DNA of 64,000 nt from Paraphaeosphaeria minitans (GCA_015832175.1 WJXW01000013.1:868001-932000), one strand, 5' to 3'; positions 48,350-61,885 are shown, counted from the stretch's first letter. A program made the numbers and translations. Notes: a model not told the origin generated them from the letters alone.

Positions 48350-50146
48350 CACCCTTTAGGTAATTGCTTAAAGCGGATTACCTATCTTAAGAAGTAATCT
48401 ATAATTATCTAAATCTTTTCTAAAGATCTTTAAAAAACTGTCTAAAGGCTGTTTAAAGATTAAAAAACTATTAAGAATTGTTCTTCTAAATCTCTTTATC
48501 TTAAGAACAGCGATTCTATCACCCCCCACTTATTATAATAGCAAAATAATCACTATTTACCTTTCAAATCACAAATCCTATTATAAATCGTGTCTAGAAT
48601 CTCTTCTTCTAGTGGGTTAGGAGCTTATAAGCGTGGCATAAAGGCCTAGAGCGTAAACGCTTTTATTCTACTGCTCTTTTTACTCACTTCCTATTAACTA
48701 TAAGGTAATTTCTCCACTCTTACTAGCTAGTAAGTATAATAGGCAGGCGCGTTTTAATTAGGAAGAAGTAGTAGTAAAAGAAATAAGTAGTAAGAAAGGA
48801 GCACATTTAGCGCTTAATAATTAGATAGGTAGTAGAGTATATAAGCCCTTTACTAGCGCTTAATCTTCTCTCTTTAATCCTTCACTTTTAACGCTTTAAC
48901 CTCCTATCTAATTTAAGCCTACTAGTTTAAGCCTTTAAATCCTACTACTTTATAGTAGGTTATTTTCTTCTAATTATTACCTTACGCTCTTTTTATTATT
49001 TAGAGCTTTACTAACTCTTTTAGATATCTAACAACTTAGCTAAAGCACGCGTAGTAAAGGCTATAAAAGCTACTAAATAAAGCTCCTAATCCTTCTACTA
49101 AGATTCTCCTACTCTACTAGCTCCTCCTGCCCTAGCTCTAGGCCTCTAGTAATCGCTTAGTGCTCTTAGATAAATAAGCTGCTTAGACTACTTAAAAAGA
49201 GCTCTAGTAAGAAAAAGTAATAGACACTGCTATAATAACGCTTTAAGCTTAGGTAGGCGCTGCTATACGTACTTTACCTACTCTTGCACTACTATATATA
49301 GAGTTATTCTATTACTTTAGCTAATTTTGCTAATTGTTTTTGTAGCTAGCCACATATTTAGACTCTAGCTATAGATTTTATCTACTATTAGCTATTAGAG
49401 GGTGCTAATATAAGCTTTTATTTTAAGATTTATTCTAGGTTTAGCTAATACTTTTTATAGAAGAGGCTAATTACTAAGCTGCGTAAGAGGGTTAAAGTAG
49501 CCTTATAAGCTCCTCCTCCTACTAGTAGTTAGGAGGAGTAAGCTTAGTACACAGCTACTATCCTACTCCCTTCTTCCTAGCTAATCTTTAGTAGAGGATA
49601 AAGTAATTACCCTCTTACCCTATCTATTAAGGAGCAGCATAGTCGCAGCTAATACCCTAATTAAAATAGTTAGATAAGTAGCCTATTAGCTCTAAAATAA
49701 AGTAAAAGCTAGGTAAGTGCTTCTCCTCTTACTAATTAAAGGAGGGGAGGCTAGAGTAAGCTATTACCTACTACTAATTAAAGGAGAGGTAAAGGAGGTA
49801 AATAGAGTAAGGAATTACCTACTACAGAGAGGAGGAGAGGAGGAGGATAGGAAGAATCTCCTACTACTAATTATAGGGGAGATTCTCGCACCCCTACAAT
49901 TAAGTAGAGGAGGAAGAGGGTTTATATACTTATAAATAAGCTCTTTAATCTCCTCTTCTTCTAATTTCTATTCTCCCTCTAATCTTTTTTTTCTTTTCTT
50001 TTTCTTTTCTTATTTCCTAGCTCTAAATTAATAATTCTAGGTAGTTAATAGATTATTTCTCTACTTACTTACTCTTATTCTATAATTATTATACTTACAT
50101 CTTACAGATTTAATAGCCTTTTAAATCTATTAAACTACTAATAAGT
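48350..50146 (-). other. Copia-C copy 3, 3' region
   Basis: Non-domain 3' region with two 42-bp units at 49730 and 49772. A 72-codon plus-strand open stretch at 49717-49935 is made of this repeat (YLLLIKGE units) and is not a credible gene. Confidence 0.65.
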
Positions 50147-53100
50147 AAGAGCCTTTGTAAGGCTATCTGCTAGCATTTCGCTAGTTAGAAGATATTCTAC
50201 TTAAAACAATCTTTTCGCATACTCTTACCACAACTATATGTTCTAAATATCTATATAGCGCAGTTAAGTAGTGATTCTTTTGTTCTTTCTAATTACTAAA
50301 CAAATAGTTTAAAGATTATCGCAATAGACCTTCTATAAAGGTCCTAGATCTAGAGTAAGCTTAGTAAAGAATCTCTTAATTACTATAGCTTCTTTACTTA
50401 TATATTTAAGCGCTAGAAGCTCTGCTTCTATTATTAAAGTAGTAATCGTGTTCTGTTAAGCTACTTTCTATAGGATAGCTCCTCTAAACAATAGGATAAT
50501 ATATCTATAGGAAGATCGCTGTGATATTAAATTATTAGTAAAAGAGGCATTTCTACATATTAGTAGATTAGGTCTATTGTAGCCACTAAAGACTATAGCC
50601 TACTATTTAGTTTAATAGAGGTAAAAGATTACACGATTAATAGCAGCAAAGTGTTCTTTACTTAGATTTGTTAGAAAGTGTAATAGCTTTAACACTGCAA
50701 AGGCTATATCTAGGCGTAGCATAATTACTGTGTAGAGAGCTAATCCTACCTCTTCTTAAAAGAGCTTTATTTATTAGGGAGTAGCTTCTTCTGTGCTTAG
50801 AACGAGATCTTCTACTAATAGAGGTGTAGGAGGGAAGCTTTTAGAGTTTAAAAGGTTAAACTTTTTTGTAATCTTATTAATATAGGTATTATAGACTAGA
50901 GAAATTAATCTTGCTTCTCTGTCCCTAATCACTTAAACACCTAGGAACTACTCTACTAGTCCTTTTAATTTAATCTTATATTTATTCGCGATCTTCTTCT
51001 AAAAATCTAGGGCTTCTTTCTCTTTACTCTTGTAATAGAGAAGAAGAATATTATTAATATAAAATAGAATAATAATACTTCAATCACTGTTAAAGAAAAG
51101 GCATAGCTCTTCTAGCAAAGCTAAAAGTCTATAAGATTAAAGTAATCCCACAAATTCCTTATACTAAAAAAGTAGTAAATCTCTTAAGCTATACAAAGCT
51201 TAATTTAATCTTACACACTTTCTTAGCTTTTTAAAACTATTAAGTAATTTATAAGTTACTAGATTAGTAGCTGTAATAAAAGTATTTAGAAATACTCCTA
51301 CTATATTAAATTATAAGATTTCTAGATTAAATTCTGCTGCCAGAGCTATAGCTAATTAAAAAGATCTTGCTACTAGGGTAGCAGCATAGGTAGAGTAGAG
51401 AGTATTCTTTTTCTAAAGATCTCCTCTTACAATAATTCGAGCTTTACACTTTTTAAAGTATCTATTTTAATTAAACTTATAGGTAAAGACCCACTTTAAA
51501 GGGAGTAGTCGCTCTAACACCTCTAATTGTTTAATCTCTGTTTAGGTACCTTTATCTTACAAAGTTAAGATCTCCTTATAAGCGGTAAGGAGGAATAGCT
51601 TCCTATATAGATAATTATAAAGGTGTTTCTATAGAGTTAGCTCTAGTGTAAGCTTGTCTCTGTAAGTCTAAGCTATATAAGACGCTCTAGGCGCCTTTCT
51701 AAGCATAGAAGCAAATACTATTATATTTAGTGTAATATATTCTTCTTACTTAGACTAGGCCTCTACTACTTCTAGTATAAACATGTGCTCTAATATTACA
51801 TTAAAATCACTTTAAAGATAATTAGTAATTAGTGTATAAGCACCTAGCTTCTACCTACCCCTTAGCTAATTGTTCTAATTATTTTACTTCCTTAATCTTC
51901 GCAATAGTAGATAGCGATTTATTAGTTAGTTAATTTCTAGTACTTTACCACAATTTCGCCTGCTTATTCTGCTTACCTCTAGATAGATCTACCTTTACCT
52001 TTAGCGCGCTAGTAGGTTATCTGCTTTGTCTAGCGTAATTAAGTTATTTACGCTAGGTTAATTAGTAACCTAATTAGTTTCTACTAATAAATAAGGTATT
52101 AAATCCCTAGATTCTAGCAGGCTAGCTCTCCTAGTAGTGTTCTAGTAGCTACTAGATATCTCTTAATTACTTAATAGATCACCCCTAAGATTACCTAGCT
52201 CTAGTGTTTAATTAGGGGTTATAAGTCCTATGCTTCTTTTCCTACTTAAGCGAATTCTTAGCTGCTAGCTAGCTAAGCCTATAGCTCGCTTAGTAGTAGG
52301 TACCTTAAGTTCCTAATTACTTAGCTAGCCTACTTTGCTTTTAATTACCTAAGGGTCACCTATAGGTCTAGTAGTAGTTCTTATATACTTATTTATTTTA
52401 GAAAGAATATTAAGCGCGTCTTTATACGCTTCTCCTAGATTATTTAGCTCTCCTTCTTAGAGGCTTTCCACTATTTTTAATACTTCTATTTTTAGAATAG
52501 ATTATTCCTCTAATTCTTTATAGAATAAGGACTTATTAAACCTTACGTTTCGTGTAGTGATTACCTAATTAAGCTAAGGAATCTATATTTAGTAGATATT
52601 AGAAGCTTTATAGCTTACTAGGTATCTAATATAGCCCCTAGAATTTACTTTAAATCCTCTTTTGTCTTGCCTAGCTGCACGCTCCTAATCTAAAAGGTAA
52701 GCTTAGCAGCTATAGGCGTAGACAGCACTCTAGTTTAGACAAAGATTAGCTGTTCTATATTATGTTCTTACTAGTTTAAAATAATAAAAATATTGTCTAA
52801 ACTAAGTATCTAACATTTTATTAGATAATTAATAGCCTAATACTAGGCTAGAAATTATTCCTTAGAGCTAGCATACCACTTATATAATTTTAGGCCAGAG
52901 ATTTAATAGCAGATTTGCACTTATTCGCATTTTAATTACTTTTGTTATAAGCTCCTAGCCTATTCTTTCTACAGCGCTATTAGGCTTATGCGTATAGGGC
53001 AGTAGTCTGCTAATTATTATCCTTTCCTAATTAGCCTAAAATTTATACTAGGATTTCCCTCTCTATAGAAGTGTTACTATATTATTGTCCTAGTAGATTT

Positions 53101-55260
53101 TTATAAATTAAAGCTCATATTTTGTATTAATAAGAGCTAAGAAATCCTACTACACTCTTATTATCTTAGAAAGCGTCTTTATTCTAAAATTAAAAACGTA
53201 AAGTTTCTTACTAAAATCTTCTTTAATTAGCAAAACCTAGTTTTCTTTATTTTAAGCAGTAGGCATATTAAATAAATCCTAAGATAATAAGTGAAATAGC
53301 CTAAGTAATTATTCTCTAGGTCTCCTAGAGATCACCTAGGTTGCGTGTGCAGTAGTATAGTACTTATAATCCTTTCTTAACATTCTAGTAATCTTTACAC
53401 CTTAGGCTATAGTTACTAGAGCTTATAGGGCTCTACTTCCTACATGCCCTACTTAAAGGTGCTAGAGGTCCTTAGAATCTAATCTCTTAATATTAACCTA
53501 GAATAATTCTTTAGTAGTCACACTTATAACAGTTAGACAAGAGTAGATTAGCTTATATTATAAAAAAGTAAAGTTATACTCGCATCTTAGGTCTACTAAA
53601 ACAACACTTTGTTCTAGACTTCTAATCCTAAGAGTGTAATCTAAACTAAGGTACTAAATTTTTACTTTCTTTAAAAGAGCTTCTAATATAATATTTACAT
53701 AAAAGCCTTCTACTACTCTTACTTGTTAGAGTAGTAGATCTTCTATAAATCTCCTATTTTTCCTATGCAAAGCGTTCTTAATCAGTCTATTACTAATTCC
53801 TAAGATTAGGAGGCTTTATGTACCTGCCTTTACACTCTTATTTAATAATTAAAACGTCCTAGGAATAAGTCTTTTATAATTATTAACTAGGTAAACTGCT
53901 ATAGCACTATCTAATATTATACATTCTAATAGAGGATAAGCGTTAGAATATAGAGTAGAATAGACACCTAATGCTCTATTATCTATAGGCAGATTAAATA
54001 GGTTTAGTAGAGCAGCAGCAATACTACTAGGATACTTAATAGTCTTAGTAGAGAATTATTTCTTATTCTATTCTGCCTTTATAATCGCATTATAAAGGTT
54101 TAACCACTTAGGCTACTTAAATTAATTAAGAATCTCTAATTTTTCTTTATTAGTAAGATTAAATAATAATATTCTATTCTAGGGTAATCTAGCTATCGCG
54201 GTTTAAAGTCTTCAGCACTCTATTAGTTTCTACCTATAAGTATAGGGCTTATAGGGACAGTTTAGTTGTTTCTTTATCTAATTAGACGAACTAGAACTAT
54301 TAGAGTTAGTAGATTGTTTTAATAATCTATTAAAAGTGGCGAATACCCCACTTATTTTATTAGAACTAGATTAGATTAAATACTTCTAGACAAGCGCTAA
54401 AAATACCTTCCCTAGATTATCTAGCGTAATCTAATTCTGTCCTAGCGTCTTATCCTAGATTAGCTATTAGTTTATTAATTAGGCCTAATCTAGTGCTATA
54501 CACGCGGCGATTACATTTAAGAAATCTTAGGTAGTAAGTAGTCTGCTAATTTTACTAATTAAGTAGGTCTTCGCTTTTTAATAGAGGAGCTGCCACTCTT
54601 TAAACTAGGTCTTAGGACTTTGTCTTACCTACTTAGCCTTCTTAAGATAAGCGCAGTATAAAGCTTAAACATTATTCTATATAGCTCCTTTATTTAGTAT
54701 AAGATCTTCCTTTAAGAGTTAAATTAGGGACTAAAGCGTAGTTTAGCGTGTATTAACTAGAGTAATTATAGCAGGAGCAAGTAGATTAGGCGATACTATA
54801 GTGTTTACCTAAGTCTAGAGATTCTGTATCTTAGTATAGTCTGCTTACTAGTCTAAAACTACTACTCTATATTCTGCTATTTGTAAAGGAAAGCTCTTTT
54901 TATCTATTTTATACTTAGTAAGCTCTGCTTTATATAATTAAATATTTGCTATAAAGGCTATATCTACAATTAGTAATAGTTTCTATAGGAGCGGAGGTCG
55001 TTCTAGCTTTACGTAATTAATTACTAGAGCGTTAATTGCCTCTAGGTTAATTTAGTTCTAGATTCCTTTTAAGTTTGCTTAGAATTAAAGCTAGATAAAC
55101 TAGTAGGGCTAGCTAGCGTAATTAATAAGCTATACTTCTACTATTTTAACAATTTTTGTAATTAGAAATAGGGGGTTATATTATAGAGAGGTTCTAAATA
55201 GAGTGTTGTATAATAATTCGAGCGTTACTAAGTAGGCAGAGAGAATCGTCCTACGTTCTA
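50147..55260 (-). pseudogene. Copia-C copy 3 gag-pol
   Basis: Domain positions follow copy 1 with a 35.1-kb shift: RNase H about 50147-50640, RT about 50930-51880 with YINN (YVDD family) at about 51049-51060, integrase about 52540-53380, GAG-pre-integrase about 53380-53560, protease active-site region about 53895-53925, gag about 54090-55260. It is intermediate in decay; TAG/TAA codons prevent expression. Confidence 0.78.
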
Positions 55261-55277
55261 AGCGCCAGGCTTATAAC

Positions 55278-55472
55278 TGTTGTGGTAAAAAGGGCTTAAA
55301 CTATTATAGGATATTTAGGAGCAGAGTTGTAAAGAATACAAAGAGCTAATTGTAGGAAAGGATACTAAAAGGGCAGACTATATATAAAAGAAACGAGCCT
55401 CTTGGCAAGAATCCCGTAATCTGAATTAGTGGATCTAGAAAGAATCACGGAAGTAAGTGTTTTACTTCAACA
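55278..55472 (-). repeat. Copia-C copy 3, 5' LTR
   Basis: 195 bp, TGTTGTGG...CTTCAACA. Inside it lies the conserved GCCAGGCTTATAACTG stretch, the presumptive primer-binding region. Confidence 0.9.
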
Positions 55473-55528
55473 GGTTTTTATTAAGGCTATAGTATGCTGT
55501 AGAGGACCGCAGCTAGAGGGGGAGGTTG

Positions 55529-55744
55529 TATAATAGGTAGATTATAATATTATTATAGTGTTGTGGTATCTAGCGCTAAGGCCTTATAGAGGGCCTATGC
55601 GCTAAGTAAGCTAGCTACGCAAAACCTACACTACGCGCTAACTCTACACAAGATAAGTTTTATTCTATTAATATTAGTAGAGTTATCTTTTTACTGTCCT
55701 TTCTAGTGTAAAGCAAGTACTATTGCCTATAACTAGACCTTATA
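55529..55744 (+). repeat. Gypsy-A copy 2, 3' LTR
   Basis: 216 bp, TATAAT...CTTATA, preceded by the polypurine tract AGAGGGGGAGG. The right flank AGTTTATAAAGG is gypsy-E RT sequence. Confidence 0.85.
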
Positions 55745-55946
55745 AGTTTATAAAGGTAAATATCTACGCTACCTTCTATAAGCTATAAGTTATAAAAGGG
55801 GAAGAATACTATACTATATTTTATACCTAGTTTAGGTTTTTTAAGTAGTTAGGAGTCTTATTTAGACTTACTAGGGCACCTACTATATTCTAGCGCTATA
55901 TTAATAGCGCTCTAAAGAATATTCTAGGTAATATATATATAGCTTA
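55745..55946 (+). pseudogene. Gypsy-E reverse transcriptase fragment
   Basis: About 67 codons of a third Gypsy RT: KFIKVNIYATFYKLQ, then GEEYYTIFYTQFRFF, RLTRAPTIFQRYINSAL and IYIAYI just before the catalytic Asp pair. The FQRYINSAL block differs from gypsy-A and gypsy-D, so it is another family. It is trapped between gypsy-A copy 2 and copia-B copy 4; neither end of the element is present. It is the probable target of both insertions and so the oldest layer here. Confidence 0.75.
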
Positions 55947-56184
55947 TATCTATATAGTGGATCGTATAAGTAGCACTAAGTAAAGTGGGGCCCTGCCTAC
56001 CTGTAGGGGCCCGCACAATGGCCTACTGCTTAGGGCAGCGCTAAGAGGCAGAGACTTTATAAGGTCCTTAGTGCCCCTTTATACAATAGACTAGACGTAA
56101 TTAATTAAACCTACTTCTTACCCTTTATATAATAGTATACTATTAACCCTTAAATGCTTAATTGTAGATTAAGCCAAACCTATA
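55947..56184 (+). repeat. Copia-B copy 4, 5' LTR
   Basis: 238 bp, TATCTATATAG...AACCTATA (TGTCTG...AACA in less mutated form). It is the inverse complement of the LTR at 23539 and lacks the 74-bp duplication. Confidence 0.85.
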
Positions 56185-56412
56185 CTAATTAGTAGTTAAT
56201 TCTAATTAACTATAAACTAGTAAGGTCTAAAGAAAGAGCGCCCTATAAGCTAGATACGTAGGCTCTATATTATTACCTTTACTAGAGATTAAATTTTAGA
56301 TTGTATAATAAGTAGAAATAAAGCGCGTATATCTATAAAGAGTTATATAATCTAGTCTAAGCTATTCTATAGAAAAGAAAAGAGATAGTGAACCCCCTTA
56401 TAACCCTAAAAA

Positions 56413-56503
56413 ACATGTCGCATAATTAAACTAGCAATAACTAAACGCAAACACGTTGCATAGTTAAACTAGTAATAACTAAACGTAGATACGTCGCACG
56501 ACT
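56413..56503 (+). repeat. 38-bp leader repeats of copia-B copy 4
   Basis: Units start at 56413, 56451 and (partial) 56489 with a TTAAACTAGTAATAACTAAA core. They end 19 bases before the gag ATG, a place where they could affect packaging or translation; that role is inference. Confidence 0.8.
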
Positions 56504-56521
56504 AAGAAAGATAATAATAAT

Positions 56522-58200
56522 ATGGCCTTAAGACTAGGAGACTTCCTAGAGGAACTATAACCTAAGGACGTTACGTAACAATTAATACTACCTTCTTAGT
56601 AAGAAAACAAAGTAATATAGCTTTAATAAGTAGAGGAAGTAATGAATATTAAGGCTATTACCTTAAGAGGAGAGATTACACAAAAGTACTAGGTAGATAG
56701 AGTAGATCTACACGCTACCTACCCCCTTCTCTAAAATAACTAAACACTTATATAGTATATATAATTATGTAATATCGCGTAAGTAGCCTTAAAGGTAAAG
56801 AGGTAATCTCTTCTTTTACTAAAGATTTTAACAACTAGAAAGAAAGAACTTTTAATAAAATTAATTATGTAGTAAGAAGAGAGCTTATTACTTTTTTTAT
56901 AAAAGAAGGCTTTATCGCTACTAATACTGCAATAAAGGACACCTATATAAAGAAACTCTTTAGACTGTTATAGCTTAACTATAAGCTATAGACCTTTTAC
57001 ATAATAACGCTGTAACTATAACCTAAACTGGTTTACATAATCCTAATAATATAACCTACACTTTCTATAGGTAATTTATATACATATAGAGCACAGCTGG
57101 GGCCTATCTCTATATATACGAGGATAGAGACACTATATATAGAGCTACACTAGTAGTAGTAGCCTAAAACCTAGACTACTTTTGCCTAACAAACTATATT
57201 ATATAAAGAGGCTAGACACTCCTAGTCTCTTTAATAACTAGGAGATTATACTTATATCTAGCTAGAAAAGATTATCCTCTTTTAGAAGGCTTAGAGTAAA
57301 GAAAATAACTATACTAGTAGGCTATATAATATCTTAGTAGATAAGGCAAAAGTCTTTAGAGAACTATACTACAGGCTAGGTATACTATAAGACTAGTATA
57401 TAAATATCTTTCTAGGAATCCTTTCTAATCGTGCGAGCACCTACTATCTACATAATATTAGACTAGGACTTCTATAGGATAAATTATATAATAGACTAAA
57501 TAGGCACTTTAACACTAGTATTAATTATAATTAGTACTAGATAGACTAGACTACTCTTACCTTTAAACACTATAAAAGGGATAATCTAGCTACTATATTG
57601 CATAAGGCCCTAGAAGTAATAATTAATAAGCTTACTTTAGCCTAAAAGGCTCTTAGATAAGGCTTTAGTAGTAAACTATAACTATACACTACTATTATAT
57701 AAGTATACTACAGCTATCCTAACCTTAAATAAGCTATGTTTAACCTTAAAAATATAATAGATGGCTTACTTAGCGACCTTTATATATTACTCTAAGTTAC
57801 TAAAAATAGGAAGAAGTTATAGTTCTTCTAAGATAGTAAAGAGGTGTACTATACTAATTAATAATATAATAATCCTAATTGTATAAGAGAATCTAGCCCC
57901 TCTACAGGTAGATTAACCTTTAGACTAAAAGAAAGGGGTAACTTTAAAAATTTAAGCTCTTACATAAAGTAGAAATGCTTTATATACTATAAAGAAGAAT
58001 ACTAGTCTACTAACTATCTACTAAAGGATACCTAGCGAGCTAGAAGGTAATATATATTGTTATACGCTAACCTCTACAAACATAAAACCTCTACTATAAA
58101 TATACAAGTATACATTCTTAACTTTAAAAAAGAGCTAGAGAAAAAAGACTATTACATAAAAAAGAAGGAAGATAAATAAAACTAATAAAGTAATAAAGAA
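56522..58200 (+). pseudogene. Copia-B copy 4 gag
   Basis: Starts at ATG 56522 with MALRLGDFLEEL. Readable blocks include VEEVMNIKAITLRGEIT and VDRVDLHATYPL. A zinc-knuckle-like motif lies at about 57976-58040 (KCFIYYKEEYQSTNY), with the second Cys changed to Tyr. Stops lie mainly at expected Gln and Trp codons. In the family gag forms the virus-like particle. Confidence 0.75.
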
Positions 58201-58299
58201 AAAGTATAGAAGGCTACCTTATACGTTACTTCTACTGCCTACCTTTATCGCATAACTAGTAAAGACATCTAATATAGTAAAAATAATAAGAATATAGAA

Positions 58300-61200
58300 G
58301 AACCTACATAACTATTTACTCTAGCTAGTTAGTATCGTACAAAGTACTAAGGAGAACTCTAGGACATAGGCGCCGCACAAGTGTCTATAGTAGGAAAGGA
58401 CTAGCTTACTGCCTACTTACATAAAAACCTAACTATTAAAGGAGACTAGTTACTAGGATCTACTAATATAAGCTTTAGAGGATAGGGTTTCTAGACATCT
58501 CTAGACACTGTATAAATTACTAACCCTATAGGAATAGTAACCTACTATATTCTAGACTCCCTAATACTATTTCTGCTATTGCTAGTAAATACTAATAGAC
58601 TTAGAGTATACTTTAATAACATTCTAAATGTTATTATATAAAGGGATAGTATAATAGTCTTAGTTATATAAAAGTAGGGTTACCCCTTTTTTAACTTTAG
58701 TAATAAGGAATTAGCTCTCTTCTTTATAGAGATAGAACTCTAATGCCTACACTACTATTTTACACACCTCTAGATAGAAAGACTATATAAGCTTCTTATT
58801 TAGGTAGGGTATAAAGTAGAGAGCTCTATACTAGAAAAAGTAAGAAAATTTATTACTACTATTAGTTATATAACTAAGCGCTAAGACGCTTTAAGTTCTC
58901 TATTTAAAATAACTTATAATTTAACTATAAGATTATTATTAATATTATATAAATTAGTAAAAGGGATATCCTGCATGTTCTTAATATAGACACATCCTTT
59001 TAGGTAGCCTAATTCCTAAGATTAATAACTGCATAAGACACCTAAAATACCTTAATAAGATACTAGATTAATATATACTAAGGCTTACTAAATTATATTA
59101 TCTATAACCTAGGAACTAACTTCGCTTCTAATAAGTTTTAGAATTATATAAAGATAGTTAGGGTAGAATATAGGCAAATACTAGTAGAGGCACACTAGAC
59201 TATAGGCAAGATTAAAAGAGTATATATACTACTATACTAAGGGTATAATATTCTAAGAGCTAAAATTAATAGTTATATAGATAATAAGATAGCGCTATAG
59301 ATAGTAGTAAAGGTACTAAATAATATAGCTAGGCCTAATAGCATAGTACCTACCCTCCTAGTCTTTAGTGCCTACCTAAGAATTAATAAGAACTCTCTAC
59401 CTTTACTAGAACTAATTGCCTAAGCTAATATAGTTTAGAAAGTAATAAAAATACTTAAAAAGGATAGAGTTAAAGTTAAAGTTACTTATATAATTAACAC
59501 TAGGAATAACCTATTATTACATAAAACCTTTACACTCCTACTTAGCTCTAAAGTTATAGCCTAGAGAGAAAAGAAGGGATAGTAAGGACTATATAAAATT
59601 AAGAGTATTAAAGGAAGAGATATTATTCTAGAGCTTAAAAATAGACCTCTAAAACTACGCTAAATATAGGTTAAACTATACTATTACGCAACTAAAGACA
59701 GCACATAGAAACTATAGAATATAGATACTTTTATGCCTACACAAATTAAAGCTCTAAAGCTAAGGCTAAAGGAAAGACCTAAGAAGGACTAAACTACTAT
59801 AGTTGTATAATTAGGTAAAACTTAATAAAGATTAGGAAAACTAAACACCTAGTTTATTACTAAAAAAGAAAAGGATAACTTTAAGCTTATACTAAAGCTT
59901 TGTATAGATAGTGTTATTACTACACCTAGCTAGGCCTTTAAAGAATTAGATGTGGCAGAAATAAATACCCTTATTACTAATAGTACTTTTAAAATCTTGT
60001 ACGACCCTAATAAATAACCTAGCTATATCTTTAACCTGCGTCTCGTACGAGAGATTAAAGGCAAGATAACCTAACTATATAAGAAATTAAAACTTGTCTT
60101 TCCTAGCTATTTAGACAAAAAGAAAAAGAAGATCCTTATATAATCCCCTACTATCTAGTGTATAAGCTAGAGGTTGCTATTAGCTCTTTTAGTAATACTA
60201 ATTTAGTTATACAACATGCATATTAAGCTTAGGGACATTACTTAGGCCTATATATAGTCTACTAACAAACTCCTTCGTATATTATACGCCTAACTACTAG
60301 CAGAAATGCACAATTTCTTCCTATTAAACACAATTCTATAAGTTGTACAACCTCTGTATAGCGCAGTAGAATTAGGTCTCTACTAGTTTAAGACATACTA
60401 TAACTACTATAAAGAGAAACTAAAGATGCATATATTAACGTACAACCTATACCTACTTATTATAGATAAAGGACCTAAGATGTTTAGCATTACTAGACTC
60501 TAGACTAATAACACCCTTAGTGTAGTTACAAAAAGCTTCACATAATAAAAAGAGGAGTAGTTCTATACTATAAAGTTTCATACAAAGGATAAAAGCGTCT
60601 TAATATAAAATAAGGTAATTAAGTTTAATAGAGGTAAAATCCAACTTATCTAGGGTGTTATTACCCTAGAATAGAAAAGACAGGCTAAAAGCCTTCGCAC
60701 AATTAATCCCTAGAATAAAGACGCTATACACTAATATATTGCATAATAAGTAAGAGGTATATATATCTCTTTAGTTTACTAACTAAAAGTAACATTTAAC
60801 CTGTCTATTACTGCGCAAATAACAGTACTAATAGAAGAAAGTATTAAGGCACTAAATATGCGTTTAAACTAGTAAATTTAGAATATATAAAGAGGACTAA
60901 AATTTATTTTACTTAACCTAGGTCGCATAAAGCTGTTTATTTTTACAGATAGCTCTTTTACTAATAATAGAGACCTAAGCTTACAGCTTAGCTTTATTAT
61001 TGTACTAGTAGAGGAACATCGCACAACAACTTAGGACTTTAAGATCTATAGTAATATTATTTACTAGAACTTAGTAAAGTGTAAAAGAGTAACTAGAAGT
61101 GTTCTAGTAAGCAAATTATATAGTCTAGTAGGCAGTTTTAATAATACAATTACATTAAACACAATACTCTAATAGATTGTATAAACACTTTAGATACCCC

Positions 61201-61488
61201 TAATTCCTATTATAGTCTATACTAACTTAAAATCCCTATATAAATACCTCGTACAACTAGGTACTATAAACAAAAAACGCCTTATAATTAAAATTATGTT
61301 AATTAGGGAGTCGTACGAAAAACAGGAAATTATAGAGATTAGGTAGATTAATAGTAAAGACAATCCTACTAATACTTATATAAAGAAAGCACCTAACTAG
61401 GCACTCTAAACACTAATCTTAATAAATAAACTACACATTACTATTAAGGCTTTAGTAGACAGAATTAATAAGAACTATATAGTAGAGT
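58300..61488 (+). pseudogene. Copia-B copy 4 pol: protease-integrase-RT-RNase H
   Basis: Protease with DIGAA at 58363-58377. The segment with NRLGVYFNNIL near 58600-58630 and the GAG-pre-integrase finger follow to about 58880. Integrase about 58890-59450 retains VEAHQTIGKIKR and PTLLVFSAYLRI. RT about 59890-60700 has LRDIT near 60222, and LQTNN (xDD box with both Asp codons mutated) at 60498-60512. RNase H about 60930-61488 contains FTDSSFTNN and SLQLSF. The order is typical Ty1/Copia; the sequence resembles a group widespread in fungal genomes. Inactive because of many TAG/TAA codons. Confidence 0.82.
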
Positions 61489-61690
61489 AACTACTCTACT
61501 ACTTAATATTTCTTTTATTATTTTACTTACTATTTTAAAAAAAAAAAAATCTTTTCTATCTAACTTACTACAACTTTGCACAGACATATTTATTTTTAGG
61601 CTATATAAGCCCTACTACTAATTTAACATTATAGTTTTATTATAAGAGAGGGAACACATCGCAGGAGATTATACAAGGATATTAAAAAAC

Positions 61691-61885
61691 TATTAAAATA
61701 AAACACTCACTTCCGTGATTCTTTCTAGATCTACTAATTTAGATCACGGGATTCTTGCCAAGAGGCTCGTTTCTTTTATATATAGTCTACCCTTTTAGTA
61801 TTCTTTCCTACAATTAGCTCTTTATATTCTTTACAACTCTGCTCCTAAATATCCTATAATAGTTTAAGCCCTTTTTACCACAATA
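61691..61885 (+). repeat. Copia-C copy 5, 5' LTR
   Basis: 195 bp, TATTAAAATAAAAC...CCACAATA, inverse of 20142-20336. Followed by GTTATAAGCCTAGCGC, the presumptive primer-binding region. Confidence 0.88.

Larger units (their letters stand above)
48155..55472 (-). mobile_element. Copia-C copy 3, complete, GGTTT target duplication
   Basis: A 7318-bp complete copia-C in minus orientation, inserted about 320 bp before the end of gypsy-A copy 2. The 5-bp duplication GGTTT is at 48150-48154 and 55473-55477; the empty site in copy 1 reads GAGGTTTTTATTAAGG near 9270. Both LTRs are 195 bp. Confidence 0.92.
38881..55744 (+). mobile_element. Gypsy-A copy 2, split by copia-B and copia-C
   Basis: This plus-strand gypsy-A is about 6.4 kb once the two nested elements are removed. 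Segments: 38881-40675 (shortened 5' LTR, gag, protease), 43836-48154 (RT to 3' region) and 55478-55744 (3' region, polypurine tract, 3' LTR). Reading across each gap restores the order seen uninterrupted in copy 1 at 4930 and 9260. The element is older than both insertions. Confidence 0.9.
55947..61690 (+). mobile_element. Copia-B copy 4, 3' end cut by copia-C
   Basis: Plus-strand copia-B with 5' LTR, leader, gag and complete pol. It is cut about 200 bp after RNase H by copia-C copy 5. It is the best copy for reading copia-B proteins. The 3' region and 3' LTR would lie beyond the window end. Confidence 0.88.

Noticed and set aside
49717..49935. 72-codon frame rich in Leu and Gly/Glu
   Set aside because: It is a translation of the 42-bp tandem repeat in copia-C and is not conserved as open in other copies.
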